A DNA stretch of 33,931 bases. Origin: Chelativorans sp. ZYF759 (GTDB taxonomy: Bacteria > Pseudomonadota > Alphaproteobacteria > Rhizobiales > Rhizobiaceae). The position numbers were made by a program, and so were the translations under genes. This document shows positions 7,816 through 15,777 of the stretch, piece by piece; within the stretch, counting starts at the first letter, position 1, and each line of letters opens with the position of its first letter. Below the pieces are notes generated by a model, which worked only from the letters and a program-made list of their open reading frames with translations, was not told where the DNA came from and searched no databases. Where the stretch lies: assembly GCF_012911015.1 (NCBI RefSeq), contig NZ_WVVV01000024.1, positions 1 through 33,931 of the forward strand, given 5' to 3'.

Positions 7816-8758
7816 GGACGAGCTTTCCCTCTTTGGCGCGCGAAACGCAGATCATGACGAAGCGGTCTTTCTCGTCGTCCATCAGCACCATGTCGCGATG
7901 ATCCGGCTCGCCCGATATCAAACCTGTCTTGCATGTGCCGCACGTTCCGCTCTCACATGAGCTCGGTGTGCGCAGGCCGCTTTCGCGCAACGCCTCCAGA
8001 ATGGTGCGGTCGGCTGGAACGGCAATCGTGCGGGAGCTGCGCGCAAGCTCGACCTCGAACGGCCTGTCTTCCGGGCGCACCACATCGACGGGCTTGAAGT
8101 CCTCGAAATTGACCCGCCCCTCGGGCCAGTGCCCGGAGATGGATTTGATCTCCTCCATCAGCGGCTTCGGCCCGCAGCAATAGACATGCATGTTACGGAT
8201 TTCGGCGAAGTGATCCCAGAAATCGTAGACGCTGTCGGGGTTGCCGTCGTCATGATGCAGCTTGAGCCTGGAGCCGAAACGCTCCTTCATCTCCTCGCGA
8301 TAGGCGGTGTCGGACGCGCTGCGCGTGCAATAGATGATGCTGAAATCCTTGCCCTGCTCCTCGAGGTGCCGGGCCATAGAATAGATCGGCGTCACGCCGA
8401 TACCGCCGGCTATCAGCAGATATTTCTGCGCCTGTTTCAGCGGGAATTCGTTCTTCGGCGGCTCGATTTCCAGAACCGTTCCTTCCGACACATCATCATG
8501 CATCGACTGCGATCCGCCGCGCGATTCATGCTCGCGCTTGACCGCGATCACGTAGCTTTCCGGGGACGGATCGCCCGCGCCGACGAGGGAATAGCGGCGA
8601 ACCGGCCCGGCCGGGGTCCTGACGGTGATGTGCGATCCGGCATCGTAGGGAGGCAGAGCGCCGCCGCCTTCGCGGACCAGCGTGAACTCGGTGATGGAGG
8701 GTGTGAGCGGGCGTCGCGACACCACCTTCGCAGCTATCATATCTGTGTCGTCTGTCAT
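7805..8758 (-). CDS. pht2: Phthalate dioxygenase reductase
   Basis: A 317-residue class IA electron-transfer protein. An FMN-binding domain comes first (RRYSLVG at 54-60), then an NADH-binding domain (GGIGVTP at 118-124, CCGP at 194-197), then a C-terminal plant-type [2Fe-2S] domain with ligands Cys268, Cys273, Cys276 and Cys304. This domain order is that of phthalate and vanillate oxygenase reductases. It passes electrons from NADH to the Rieske oxygenase encoded divergently at 8906. It is first in a five-gene operon ending at 4217. The promoter at 8813-8841 carries the TTAG-N4-CTAA operator. Confidence 0.9.
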   Translation of the reverse strand: MTDDTDMIAAKVVSRRPLTPSITEFTLVREGGGALPPYDAGSHITVRTPAGPVRRYSLVGAGDPSPESYVIAVKREHESRGGSQSMHDDVSEGTVLEIEPPKNEFPLKQAQKYLLIAGGIGVTPIYSMARHLEEQGKDFSIIYCTRSASDTAYREEMKERFGSRLKLHHDDGNPDSVYDFWDHFAEIRNMHVYCCGPKPLMEEIKSISGHWPEGRVNFEDFKPVDVVRPEDRPFEVELARSSRTIAVPADRTILEALRESGLRTPSSCESGTCGTCKTGLISGEPDHRDMVLMDDEKDRFVMICVSRAKEGKLVLDL

Positions 8759-8812
8759 CTGGTTTCATGCCTGCGAGCCGTATTGAATTCACGATTTTTC
8801 GGCTGCGGTATT

Positions 8813-8841
8813 TACTTAGGTTTCTAATAATTTTATGTCAA
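8813..8841 (-). promoter_or_regulatory. Promoter of reductase-led catabolic operon
   Basis: On the minus strand TTGACA (8841 to 8836) and TAAGTA (8818 to 8813) are separated by 17 bp. Eight bases after the -35 begins the palindrome TTAGAAACCTAA (8827 to 8816), the same geometry as in the hydrolase promoter at 686-714. The reductase ATG is about 55 bases downstream. Confidence 0.55.
8816..8827. promoter_or_regulatory. Operator TTAG-N4-CTAA, reductase side
   Basis: TTAGGTTTCTAA reads TTAGAAACCTAA on the minus strand and differs from the hydrolase operator at one base. It lies over the spacer and -10 of the reductase promoter. The second site of the pair starts exactly 60 bp away at 8876, a whole-turn-scale spacing that could allow cooperative binding or looping. 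Confidence 0.6.
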
Positions 8842-8875
8842 CACCACTGGACGCCAATCCAAAACGACAATACGA

Positions 8876-8887
8876 TTAGCACCCTAA
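8876..8887. promoter_or_regulatory. Operator TTAG-N4-CTAA, oxygenase side
   Basis: TTAGCACCCTAA with flanking GT on the right gives the extended half-site CTAAGT. It lies 18 bases before the oxygenase ATG, next to the ribosome-binding site AAAGGGA (8891-8897), so binding would block initiation or early elongation of the oxygenase transcript. No convincing -35/-10 pair for the oxygenase was found by eye between 8828 and 8876. Confidence 0.55.
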
Positions 8888-8905
8888 GTTAAAGGGATCT
8901 CATCC

Positions 8906-10189
8906 ATGCTTACCGCTGAAGAAAACGATCTCCTCACGCGCGTGGAAAAGGACGCGCCGATGGCGCGCCTCATGCGCCAGCACTGGACGCCTGTTTGCCT
9001 CATAGAGGAAGTCAGGGAGAACGACGGAACCCCTCTCCTCGTCGAAGTGCTCGGCGAGCGTTACGTGTGTTTCCGCGATTCCGACGGCCGGCTCGGCCTG
9101 CTCGACGAACTGTGCCCGCACCGGCGCGCCTCACTCGTTCTGGGACGCAACGAGGAATGCGGCCTGCGCTGCCTCTATCATGGCTGGAAGATCGACGTCG
9201 AAGGTACCGTCACGGCCATGTCGTCCGAACCGGACGGCAGCCCGCTGAAGAACGCGGTGAAGCATCGCGCCTATCCGGTCGTCGAATGGGGCGGCTTCGT
9301 CTGGGCCTGGCTCGGCGAAAAGGAACAGATGCACGAATTCGAGCCGCCGGCATTCGCGCCCGCCTCCGACACCCGCGTTTCCATTCTCAAGATCCGCATT
9401 CCGGCCAACTGGGCGCAGATCCACGAAGGCCAGATCGACAGCGCGCATTCGTCGAGCCTGCATTCGTCCGACATGGTTCCGGCACGCGTGGAAGGCGCGG
9501 CTGCCGACGACAAATCGTGGTACAGGCCGTCCACCGACAAGTCGCCGCGCATGCAGGTGCAGACGACCAGCTACGGTTTCCATTACGCAGCCATTCGCCG
9601 GCCGATCAAGAACGCGGAGACGCATAATTATCTGCGCATCACCGAATTCATCGCGCCATATTATTCGCTGATCCCGCCGAACAGTTCCTACAATGTCGCG
9701 AGCGTGATCGTCCCGATCAACGATACGGAAACGGCGTTTCATTTCATCGCCTGGGGCGGCACCGAGACCCCTTCGACCGAGGACTGGCGCAAGTTCAATT
9801 ACGCGCGCCCGAACGTCGATCTGGACGAGAAGTGGCGTCCGAAGCGGACGCTCGAAAACTGGTTCCTGCAGGACAGGCAGGCGATGAAGCTGGGCAATTT
9901 CACCGGCATTCCCGGCATTCCAAATCAGGATATCGCCATGTGGGTCAGCATGGGGCCGATCGTGGATCGCTCCAACGACATTCTCGGCGCATCCGATCTG
10001 GCGATCGTCGAGTTCCGGCGGTTGATGGTCGACGCGGCCCGCAAGGTCGCCGAGGGCGGACGCGCAATCGGCACGGAGGAGCCGCGCCTGCCGCAGGCCC
10101 GGATCGCTTCGCGCGAAGGCGTATATCCGAAGACCGTCGACTGGCGCACGCTGGTCGATCACGGAATTGAATCGGTCGCCGCCGAATAG
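8906..10189 (+). CDS. pht3: Phthalate 4,5-dioxygenase, Rieske oxygenase subunit
   Basis: A 427-residue Rieske non-haem iron oxygenase. The Rieske cluster ligands are Cys70-x-His72 (CPHRRASL) and Cys89-x2-His92 (CLYHGWK). The mononuclear-iron site has D-x2-H-x4-H at Asp178, His181 and His186 (IDSAHSSSLH). There is no separate small subunit, as in the alpha3-type phthalate and vanillate oxygenases. It would hydroxylate phthalate to the cis-4,5-dihydrodiol with electrons from the divergent reductase. ATG 8906 follows AAGGGA by 8 bases. A related aromatic acid as substrate cannot be excluded, but the dehydrogenase and dihydroxyphthalate decarboxylase next door favour phthalate. Confidence 0.88.
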   Translation: MLTAEENDLLTRVEKDAPMARLMRQHWTPVCLIEEVRENDGTPLLVEVLGERYVCFRDSDGRLGLLDELCPHRRASLVLGRNEECGLRCLYHGWKIDVEGTVTAMSSEPDGSPLKNAVKHRAYPVVEWGGFVWAWLGEKEQMHEFEPPAFAPASDTRVSILKIRIPANWAQIHEGQIDSAHSSSLHSSDMVPARVEGAAADDKSWYRPSTDKSPRMQVQTTSYGFHYAAIRRPIKNAETHNYLRITEFIAPYYSLIPPNSSYNVASVIVPINDTETAFHFIAWGGTETPSTEDWRKFNYARPNVDLDEKWRPKRTLENWFLQDRQAMKLGNFTGIPGIPNQDIAMWVSMGPIVDRSNDILGASDLAIVEFRRLMVDAARKVAEGGRAIGTEEPRLPQARIASREGVYPKTVDWRTLVDHGIESVAAE

Positions 10190-10200
10190 GCGAGCACCGG

Positions 10201-10230
10201 GCGGTGTCTCGAGGGCCATCGAGACACCGC
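10201..10230 (+). terminator. Rho-independent terminator after oxygenase gene
   Basis: GCGGTGTCTCGA (10201-10212) pairs perfectly with TCGAGACACCGC (10219-10230) around a GGGCCA loop and is followed by AATCTTTT. It stands 11 bases after the oxygenase stop and 18 before the stop of the convergent E2 gene, so it may work in both directions, though the T-tract is better on the plus strand. Confidence 0.85.
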
Positions 10231-10247
10231 AATCTTTTCGACTCCGG

Positions 10248-11129
10248 TCAGGCGAGAAGCGCCATCGGCGTTTCGAGATAGTGGCGGACGCGGCCCGCGA
10301 GTTCTGCGCCGAGACGCTCGTCGATAACCCGCCGGTCGAACACGAACGAGGCCGTCATCATTTTTCCCATGCGCTCCGTGACAGAGCCGAAGGCGACGGA
10401 TGACGAGCAGGGCGCCGTCAATAACGGCGTGCAGCTGGCGATGCCGAATGCGCCCATATCCGAAACGAGGGTCGTCGCGCCGACGCCCTCTTCGGCTACG
10501 GTCATCAGCTTCAGTTCGGCGGTGAGCGCCGACAGGGTTCTTCGATCCGCATCGCGCAACACGCGCACTCCGCCTGCGACCGGAACGGCGATATCCACGC
10601 TCTTGCTGAACATCGTCGCCTCAGGCGTCCAAGCCACGTTCACCGCCGGCAGGTCCCGCAGCGTCAGCGCCATCGCCTTGACCAGACATGACGCCATCGC
10701 AAGCTTCTGCCCGGCTGCCGCATCGCCGGGCCCGTTGATCTCGTTCAACAGCCGCAGCAGCGCTTCGACAGCGCATTCCGCGGAAACCGAAAAGCAGGGG
10801 ATCTGCGTCGCCGCCGTGAGCCGCGCAATCGCGGCCTGTCCGGCATCATTATGCGCGACGAGGTCGCAGGGCCGCACCTCGAACAGCGACACTATCGAGC
10901 CATGCGATCCTTGAACGGGCTTCGCATTCAACGGCTGCCGGGCATCGAGCTTCTTCCGGCGCGAGATCGCCCGCAGCACGTCGATCTCCACCACCCTGCC
11001 ATGCGGGCCGGTTCCCTCGACGCCATCGAGATCGAGCACTTCATCGCGCGCCAGTCGCCTCGCCAGCGGCGAGGCGAACCTTCGGCGAAACGCGCCGCCG
11101 GGCTGCGGGGCAACGCTGGTCAAAGTCAC
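10248..11129 (-). CDS. Degenerate E2-like acyltransferase without lipoyl domain
   Basis: A 293-residue protein. A peripheral-subunit-binding domain is at about 18-56 (SPLARRLARDEVLDLDGVEG, GPHGRV), followed by a 2-oxoacid-dehydrogenase acyltransferase domain from about 75 to the end. Two features needed for normal E2 activity are missing. There is no N-terminal lipoyl domain; a typical E2 is over 400 residues. The active-site motif DHRxxDG reads DRRVIDE at 265-271, with Arg266 at the catalytic His position. GTG 11129 follows GAGGTAGGATAC. It is the last gene of the E1alpha-E1beta-E2 group (27 bases after E1beta). It could be a structural scaffold or have a changed function, or be decaying while still open. 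Confidence 0.75.
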   Translation of the reverse strand: MTLTSVAPQPGGAFRRRFASPLARRLARDEVLDLDGVEGTGPHGRVVEIDVLRAISRRKKLDARQPLNAKPVQGSHGSIVSLFEVRPCDLVAHNDAGQAAIARLTAATQIPCFSVSAECAVEALLRLLNEINGPGDAAAGQKLAMASCLVKAMALTLRDLPAVNVAWTPEATMFSKSVDIAVPVAGGVRVLRDADRRTLSALTAELKLMTVAEEGVGATTLVSDMGAFGIASCTPLLTAPCSSSVAFGSVTERMGKMMTASFVFDRRVIDERLGAELAGRVRHYLETPMALLA

Positions 11130-11156
11130 GTATCCTACCTCGCTGGACCTGTCGGA

Positions 11157-12137
11157 TCAGGCTTCCGCCGTGATCCGTCGCACGGCACACACGATCTGCT
11201 CGGCGTCGGGCGTCAGCGCCTGTTCCAGCGGCGGGCTGAACGGCACCGGCACATCGGGCCGCGTCACCCGCTGCACGGGCGCTTTCAGATGCTGGAAGCC
11301 TTTTTCTGCCACGGTCGCCGCGATCTCCGACGCGCTGCTGCAACGCAGCGGCATCTCGTCGACCACGACCAGCCGCCCGGTCTTTTCAACCGATGCCAGC
11401 ACCGCTTCCTCGTCGAACGGAACCAGCGTGCGCGGATCGACCACTTCGGCATCGATGCCCTGCTGCGCCAGCAATTCGGCGGCTTCCAGCGCATGGTGAA
11501 CGCCGATGGACAGCGCGACGATGGTGACGTCTCGGCCCTTGCGCTTGATGTCGGCCTTGCCGAACGGCAGCGGCGCGCGCTCGTCGGAAACGGCGGATTC
11601 GACGCCGAGTATCTTGGCATGGCTGAACACCATGGTCGGGTTCGGGCTTTGAATTGCGGTGCGGATCAGCCCGTACACGTCGGACGCCATCGCCGGCATC
11701 ACGATCTCGATGCCGGGCGCGTTCCACAGCATGGCGTGCGGGCTCTGGCTGTGCTGCGGCGCGCCCGCGCCGCGAACGCCTTCCAGGCAATGATAGGTGA
11801 CGGGCACGGGAAGCTTGCCGCCAGACATGTAGAAGCCGTTGGCCGCCTCGTTCACGATCTGCGTCCAGGCCAGGTAGACGAAGCTTCCGGTCAGCAGATC
11901 GACGAATGGCCGCACGCCTGCCATCGCCGCACCCGCGCCCACCGAGGCGACGCCGCCTTCCGCCGTCGGCGGGTCCATCACGCGGTTCGGATGGCGGTCG
12001 CGAAGCTGGTTGGTCAGATGACGCTCCGGCCCGAGGCCGAGCGGCGCGCTGCCGATCAGGCTGACCGTGCGGTCTTCATCCATGCTGTCGAGCAGCGCAT
12101 CCACGAAGGCCGCCGCGTAGGTCTGTCTCCGGCTCAT
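11157..12137 (-). CDS. 2-oxoacid dehydrogenase E1 beta-like subunit
   Basis: A 326-residue transketolase-type E1beta. It has the pyrimidine-binding half (TAEGGVASVGAGAAMAGVRP near 58-77) and the C-terminal transketolase domain (GKADIKRKGRDVTIVALSIG, then EVVDPRTLVPFD). Such subunits pair with E1alpha to decarboxylate a 2-oxoacid or acetoin using thiamine diphosphate. ATG 12137 is chosen; the longer frame to 12428 lies within the E1alpha gene. It starts 10 bases after the E1alpha stop. AcoB-like acetoin or branched-chain enzymes are the closest types in character, but the substrate is unknown. Confidence 0.85.
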   Translation of the reverse strand: MSRRQTYAAAFVDALLDSMDEDRTVSLIGSAPLGLGPERHLTNQLRDRHPNRVMDPPTAEGGVASVGAGAAMAGVRPFVDLLTGSFVYLAWTQIVNEAANGFYMSGGKLPVPVTYHCLEGVRGAGAPQHSQSPHAMLWNAPGIEIVMPAMASDVYGLIRTAIQSPNPTMVFSHAKILGVESAVSDERAPLPFGKADIKRKGRDVTIVALSIGVHHALEAAELLAQQGIDAEVVDPRTLVPFDEEAVLASVEKTGRLVVVDEMPLRCSSASEIAATVAEKGFQHLKAPVQRVTRPDVPVPFSPPLEQALTPDAEQIVCAVRRITAEA

Positions 12138-12147
12138 CTTCGGCCTC

Positions 12148-13173
12148 TCAATTCGCAAAGACGTAGTCGGCAGCCGTCTCGACCGCCGGGAAAGGACTGG
12201 CGAGCGCCCGCTGCGCCGCCGTTTCGATGATGTCACGCACCTGCCGGTCGATCTGCTCGACCCTGGCGAGCGCTTCCGCACCTTCGGCGGCAAGCTCGCG
12301 CGCAAGGCGCAGTACCGGATCGTTGGTCTCGTACCAGTCGCGATGCGGGCCGTCGCCGATGGCCGTCCTGCCGGTGGCCATGCCGATATCGGTGATGCCC
12401 GTGGCAAGCTCCGGCCACAACGGCGCACTGCCGGCCCAGCGCCGGGTCATGGTCTCGATGAAGAGCGGTCCCTCACCCGCGCGGCAACGTGCGGCTGCGG
12501 TCGAAACGGCGTCATAGACCGCGAAGGGATCGATGCCCTCGACGCGGATAGCCTCGATGCCCATCGAACCGGGAATGGAGCGCAGATCGTTGGAGGCGTG
12601 GACGAGGGTCGGATAGCCGCCCTTCGCCATGCCCCATGCATCGGCGCTGTTGTTCTCGCAGATGAAGATGACCGGCAGTTTCCAGAGCGCGGCGATGTTC
12701 AGGCACTCGAATGCGATGCCCTCCTCGAGCGCGCCGTCGCCGAAGAACGCGGCCGTCAGCGTGCCGTCGCCCAGCATCTTGCAGGCATAGCCGCCGCCCG
12801 TCGCAAGCCCGACCACGCTGCCGACGACGCCCGATGTCTGGAGAAAGCCGAGATCGGGATCGCACAGATGGATGGTGCCGCCGCGTCCGCGATTGAGGCC
12901 TGCATCGCGGCCGAGAATTTCGGCCAGCGCCGCCATCGGGTCCGCCCCTCTGGCCAGCACATGGCCATGGTTGCGGTGGGTGCTGGCGATGCGGTCTTTT
13001 TCGCCCAGCGCGGCCATCGCGCCGACGCCGGTCGCTTCCTGCCCGATATAGAGATGGTAGTGTCCGGGAAAATCCTTGTCCGCACCGAAGCGGCCGACCG
13101 CCTCCTCGAAGCGCCGGATCAGCAGCATCTTTTCCAGAAACTCCCACCGCATGGCGCGCGGGTCGGTTGTCAT
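12148..13173 (-). CDS. Thiamine-diphosphate E1 alpha-like subunit
   Basis: A 341-residue E1alpha. The thiamine-diphosphate motif runs from GDG at 145-147 to NN at 174-175 (CENNSADAWG). The conserved STHRNHGH is at 64-71 and the family start region (LIRRFEEAVGRF, then HLYIGQEATGVG) is intact. ATG 13173 has a strong GGAGGAGG ribosome site. That ATG overlaps the stop of a truncated E1beta gene (ATGA), so E1alpha may now depend on whatever reads through the deletion at about 13620 for transcription. The protein looks like acetoin-dehydrogenase AcoA. Why it sits with phthalate genes is not clear; it could process a side-chain or ester-derived alcohol. Confidence 0.85.
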   Translation of the reverse strand: MTTDPRAMRWEFLEKMLLIRRFEEAVGRFGADKDFPGHYHLYIGQEATGVGAMAALGEKDRIASTHRNHGHVLARGADPMAALAEILGRDAGLNRGRGGTIHLCDPDLGFLQTSGVVGSVVGLATGGGYACKMLGDGTLTAAFFGDGALEEGIAFECLNIAALWKLPVIFICENNSADAWGMAKGGYPTLVHASNDLRSIPGSMGIEAIRVEGIDPFAVYDAVSTAAARCRAGEGPLFIETMTRRWAGSAPLWPELATGITDIGMATGRTAIGDGPHRDWYETNDPVLRLARELAAEGAEALARVEQIDRQVRDIIETAAQRALASPFPAVETAADYVFAN

Positions 13174-13625
13174 ATCGCCTCCTCCTGTATCTGCGGACGA
13201 CTTCCGATCAACAGGTGGCGTATTGCTGCTGCTATTCGGGCCGGGTTGGGCTGGACCAGCGGCTCCAGCGGCCGGCTGATCGGTATCGGAACGTTTTCGG
13301 CGCAAAGGCGCGTCACCGGAGCGTCGAGCCAGTCGAACGCGTCTTCCGACAACGTCGCGGCGATCTCCGCGCCCGCGCCATATTGCCGGGCCCCGCCATC
13401 GACGACGAGGACGCGGTTGGTTTTCCGCACCGACGCCACCAGCGTTTCGACATCGAGCGGCATCAGCGTGCGCGGATCGACCACCTCGATCTCGATGCCC
13501 TCGCCGGCCAGTTCCTCGGCGGCACGGAGCGCGTGCTGCACCATGCGGCCCACGGCCACCACCGTCACGTCGCGGCCTGCGCGCTTGACGTCGGCACGGC
13601 CGATAGGCACCAGAACGTCTTCGCC
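13170..13625 (-). pseudogene. Second E1 beta gene, C-terminal fragment
   Basis: About 150 residues match only the C-terminal transketolase domain of E1beta (IGRADVKRAGRDVTVVAVGR, then EVVDPRTLMPLDVETLVASV). The match is clear to the intact E1beta at 11157-12137, which has the same motifs. Upstream of about 13625 the sequence switches to antisense LysR. The thiamine-binding half and start are lost. The open frame continues to 13721 but the extra residues are not E1beta. Its stop overlaps the E1alpha start, so an earlier operon probably carried two E1beta genes. Confidence 0.85.
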
Positions 13626-14459
13626 GCCGACCGGCTCGGCCTGTCGCAACCGGCAGTCAGCAACGCGCTCAACCGCCTGCGCGCCCTGATGGGCGATCCG
13701 CTCTTCGTGCGAACGCGTCACGGCATGGAGCCGACATCCTTCGCCTTGCGCCTGTGCAGCCCGGTTCAGGAAGGGCTGACGCAGATCAGGACCGGCCTCT
13801 CACAGGTGATGACGTTCGACCCGGCGACATCGGACAGGAAATTCACGATCCTGATGAACGATGTCGGCGCGGCAAGCTTCCTTCCCGCTGCGGTGCAGGG
13901 TCTTTCAAAGGTCGCGCCGGGCATAGATCTGCATATCAGCGAGCTCGACCACGCCGAATATGAAGATGCGCTCGACAGCGGCGTGGCCGATCTGGCGATA
14001 GGCCGGGTCATGCTCGCGGATACGTTCCGCTCCGAATTCCTGCTCAGAAGCACCTATATCGCGGTGCTGCGGACCGACCATCCCGCTCTTTCCAGAAAGC
14101 GCGGCACGAGGCCGTTTCTGACACTGGACAGCTACATCGCCGCAGCGCAGGTGGTCGTCAGCCCGCGCGGTGCAACCAGCAATCCTGTCGAGCGCGCCAT
14201 GCTCGCCATGCGCCTCAACGGCCGCGTGATGCTGAACGTGCCGCACGCGACTTCGCTCTACAACATCATCCCCGGCACCGACCTGATCGCCACGGTGCCC
14301 GACCGCTGCCGGAAATTTCTGTGCCGGGACAGGCAGCTGACCTGGGCGAAACTGCCGATCCGCATCGAGCCCAACATGATTTATCAATGGTGGCACAAGC
14401 GGCACGATCACGACACTGAGCAGGAGCGCGAAGCGTGGAAGCTGTCCTCTGGTTCTTGA
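13623..14459 (+). pseudogene. LysR-family regulator lacking its N-terminus
   Basis: The frame begins abruptly at AADRLGLSQPAVSNALNRLR, the second half of a LysR helix-turn-helix, and continues with GDPLFVRTRHGMEPT and a complete effector-binding domain to TGA 14457-14459. Roughly the first 25 residues, including the start, the first helix and the promoter, are missing. The frame is open back to 13167, but that part is antisense to the E1beta fragment and carries no sensible start. The effector domain (NodD/LinR-like) suggests it once controlled an aromatic-acid or transport gene, perhaps the overlapping TRAP permease. Confidence 0.85.
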
Positions 14460-15736
14460 GCTTTGTCGGCGCGTTGACGCTGCTTATGGCGTTCCGCGTT
14501 CCCGTCGCGGTCAGGATGGGGCTGATCGGCATGGCCGGAACCGCCGCCTTCGTATCGACCGGCGCGGTCAGCCAGATCGCCAGCATCGCCTACAGCCAGT
14601 CATCCAGTTTCATCCTGGTCGTCGTGCCGCTGTTCATCCTTATGGGTGAGGTCATTGCCGTCAGCGGGCTGGGGACGGCGCTGTTCCGCGCCGCCTCGAT
14701 CTGGACGCGCCGACTGCCGGGCGGCCTTGCGGTCGGCACCGTCGGAGCCTGTGCCGGCTTTGCCTCGGTCTGCAGATCGAGCCCGGTGACGGCCGCGACC
14801 ATCGGCGCGGTCTCCGTGCCGGAAATGATCCGCAACGGCTATTCGAAGAAGCTCGCCTTCGGCGCGACAGCCGCCGGCGGCACGCTCGGCATTCTTATCC
14901 CGCCATCGGTGCCGATGATCCTTTACGGCGTCATCACCGAGACCTCGATCGGCAAGCTGTTTATCGCCGGCATTCTGCCTGGCCTGATGATGGCGCTGCT
15001 GCTTTGCGCCACGATCGTCATCCAGGTGCTGATCAAGCCGGAAATCGCGCCGCGCGTGCTCCAGCGCCCGTCATTCAAGGAGCGGATGGGCTCGCTCGGC
15101 CAAGCCAGCCCCATCGTGCTGATCGCCATCGCGGTCATCGCCTCGATCTATACCGGCGTCGCCACGCCGACCGAGGCGGGAGCCGTCGGTGCAGCCGCAG
15201 CGATCGTCACCGCCGTCGCGATGCGCCGCCTCAGCATGTCGCGCTTCTTCGCCGCGCTCGACGGCACCGTGCGCACGACCGCGATGTTCATGCTGTTGCT
15301 GATCGGCGGGCTGTTCAGCTCCTTCGTGCTGACACGCCTCGGCGTGCCGCAGGAAATGTCGACATTCCTGACCTCGCTCGACGTTGCGCCATGGGTCATC
15401 ATCGTCGTCATCAACATCTTCCTGCTGATCCTCGGCATGTTCCTCGACCCGCTGAGCATCCTCGTCATCGTCGTGCCGATCTTCCTCAAGGCGGTGGTGG
15501 CTCTCGGTTACGATCCGATCTGGTTCGGCATCATGATCACCATCCAGATCGAGATCGCCGCGATCACCCCGCCGCTCGGCTTCAACCTGTTCGTGCTGCG
15601 CAAGGTCGTGCCGAACAGCGATTTCAGCGACATCGTCAACGGCTCGCTGGTGTTCGTCATACCGCTTCTCGTCGGCATCGCACTGTTGATGATCTTCCCC
15701 GACATCGCGCTCCTGCTGCCACGTCTGGCAGGCTGA
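14435..15736 (+). CDS. dctM: TRAP transporter large permease (DctM)
   Basis: A 433-residue polytopic membrane protein with about 12 helices and the DctM signatures (FRVPVAVRMGLIGM near the start, GILIPPSVPMILYG near 150, TPTEAGAVGA near 240, ITPPLGFNLFVL near 380). It should form the ion-coupled channel of a tripartite ATP-independent transporter. GTG 14435 has AGGAG at 14422-14426 and overlaps the end of the LysR remnant by 25 bases. No DctP binding protein or DctQ small permease is adjacent, so it is an orphan. Its partners may have been lost in the deletion at about 13620 or lie elsewhere. Confidence 0.9.
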   Translation: MEAVLWFLSFVGALTLLMAFRVPVAVRMGLIGMAGTAAFVSTGAVSQIASIAYSQSSSFILVVVPLFILMGEVIAVSGLGTALFRAASIWTRRLPGGLAVGTVGACAGFASVCRSSPVTAATIGAVSVPEMIRNGYSKKLAFGATAAGGTLGILIPPSVPMILYGVITETSIGKLFIAGILPGLMMALLLCATIVIQVLIKPEIAPRVLQRPSFKERMGSLGQASPIVLIAIAVIASIYTGVATPTEAGAVGAAAAIVTAVAMRRLSMSRFFAALDGTVRTTAMFMLLLIGGLFSSFVLTRLGVPQEMSTFLTSLDVAPWVIIVVINIFLLILGMFLDPLSILVIVVPIFLKAVVALGYDPIWFGIMITIQIEIAAITPPLGFNLFVLRKVVPNSDFSDIVNGSLVFVIPLLVGIALLMIFPDIALLLPRLAG

Positions 15737-15777
15737 GAACCGGCGATCCCCGCACACAATCAAGGAAGGAAATCGCC

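Noticed and set aside
6571-7857. Plus-strand frame of 428 codons
   Set aside because: It is the antisense shadow of the dehydrogenase gene in GC-rich DNA, with Arg/His-rich composition and no domain.
13167-13622. A 430-codon plus-strand frame that would extend the LysR protein upstream
   Set aside because: This part is antisense to a clear E1beta C-terminal domain and has no ribosome site; only the part from about 13623 resembles LysR.
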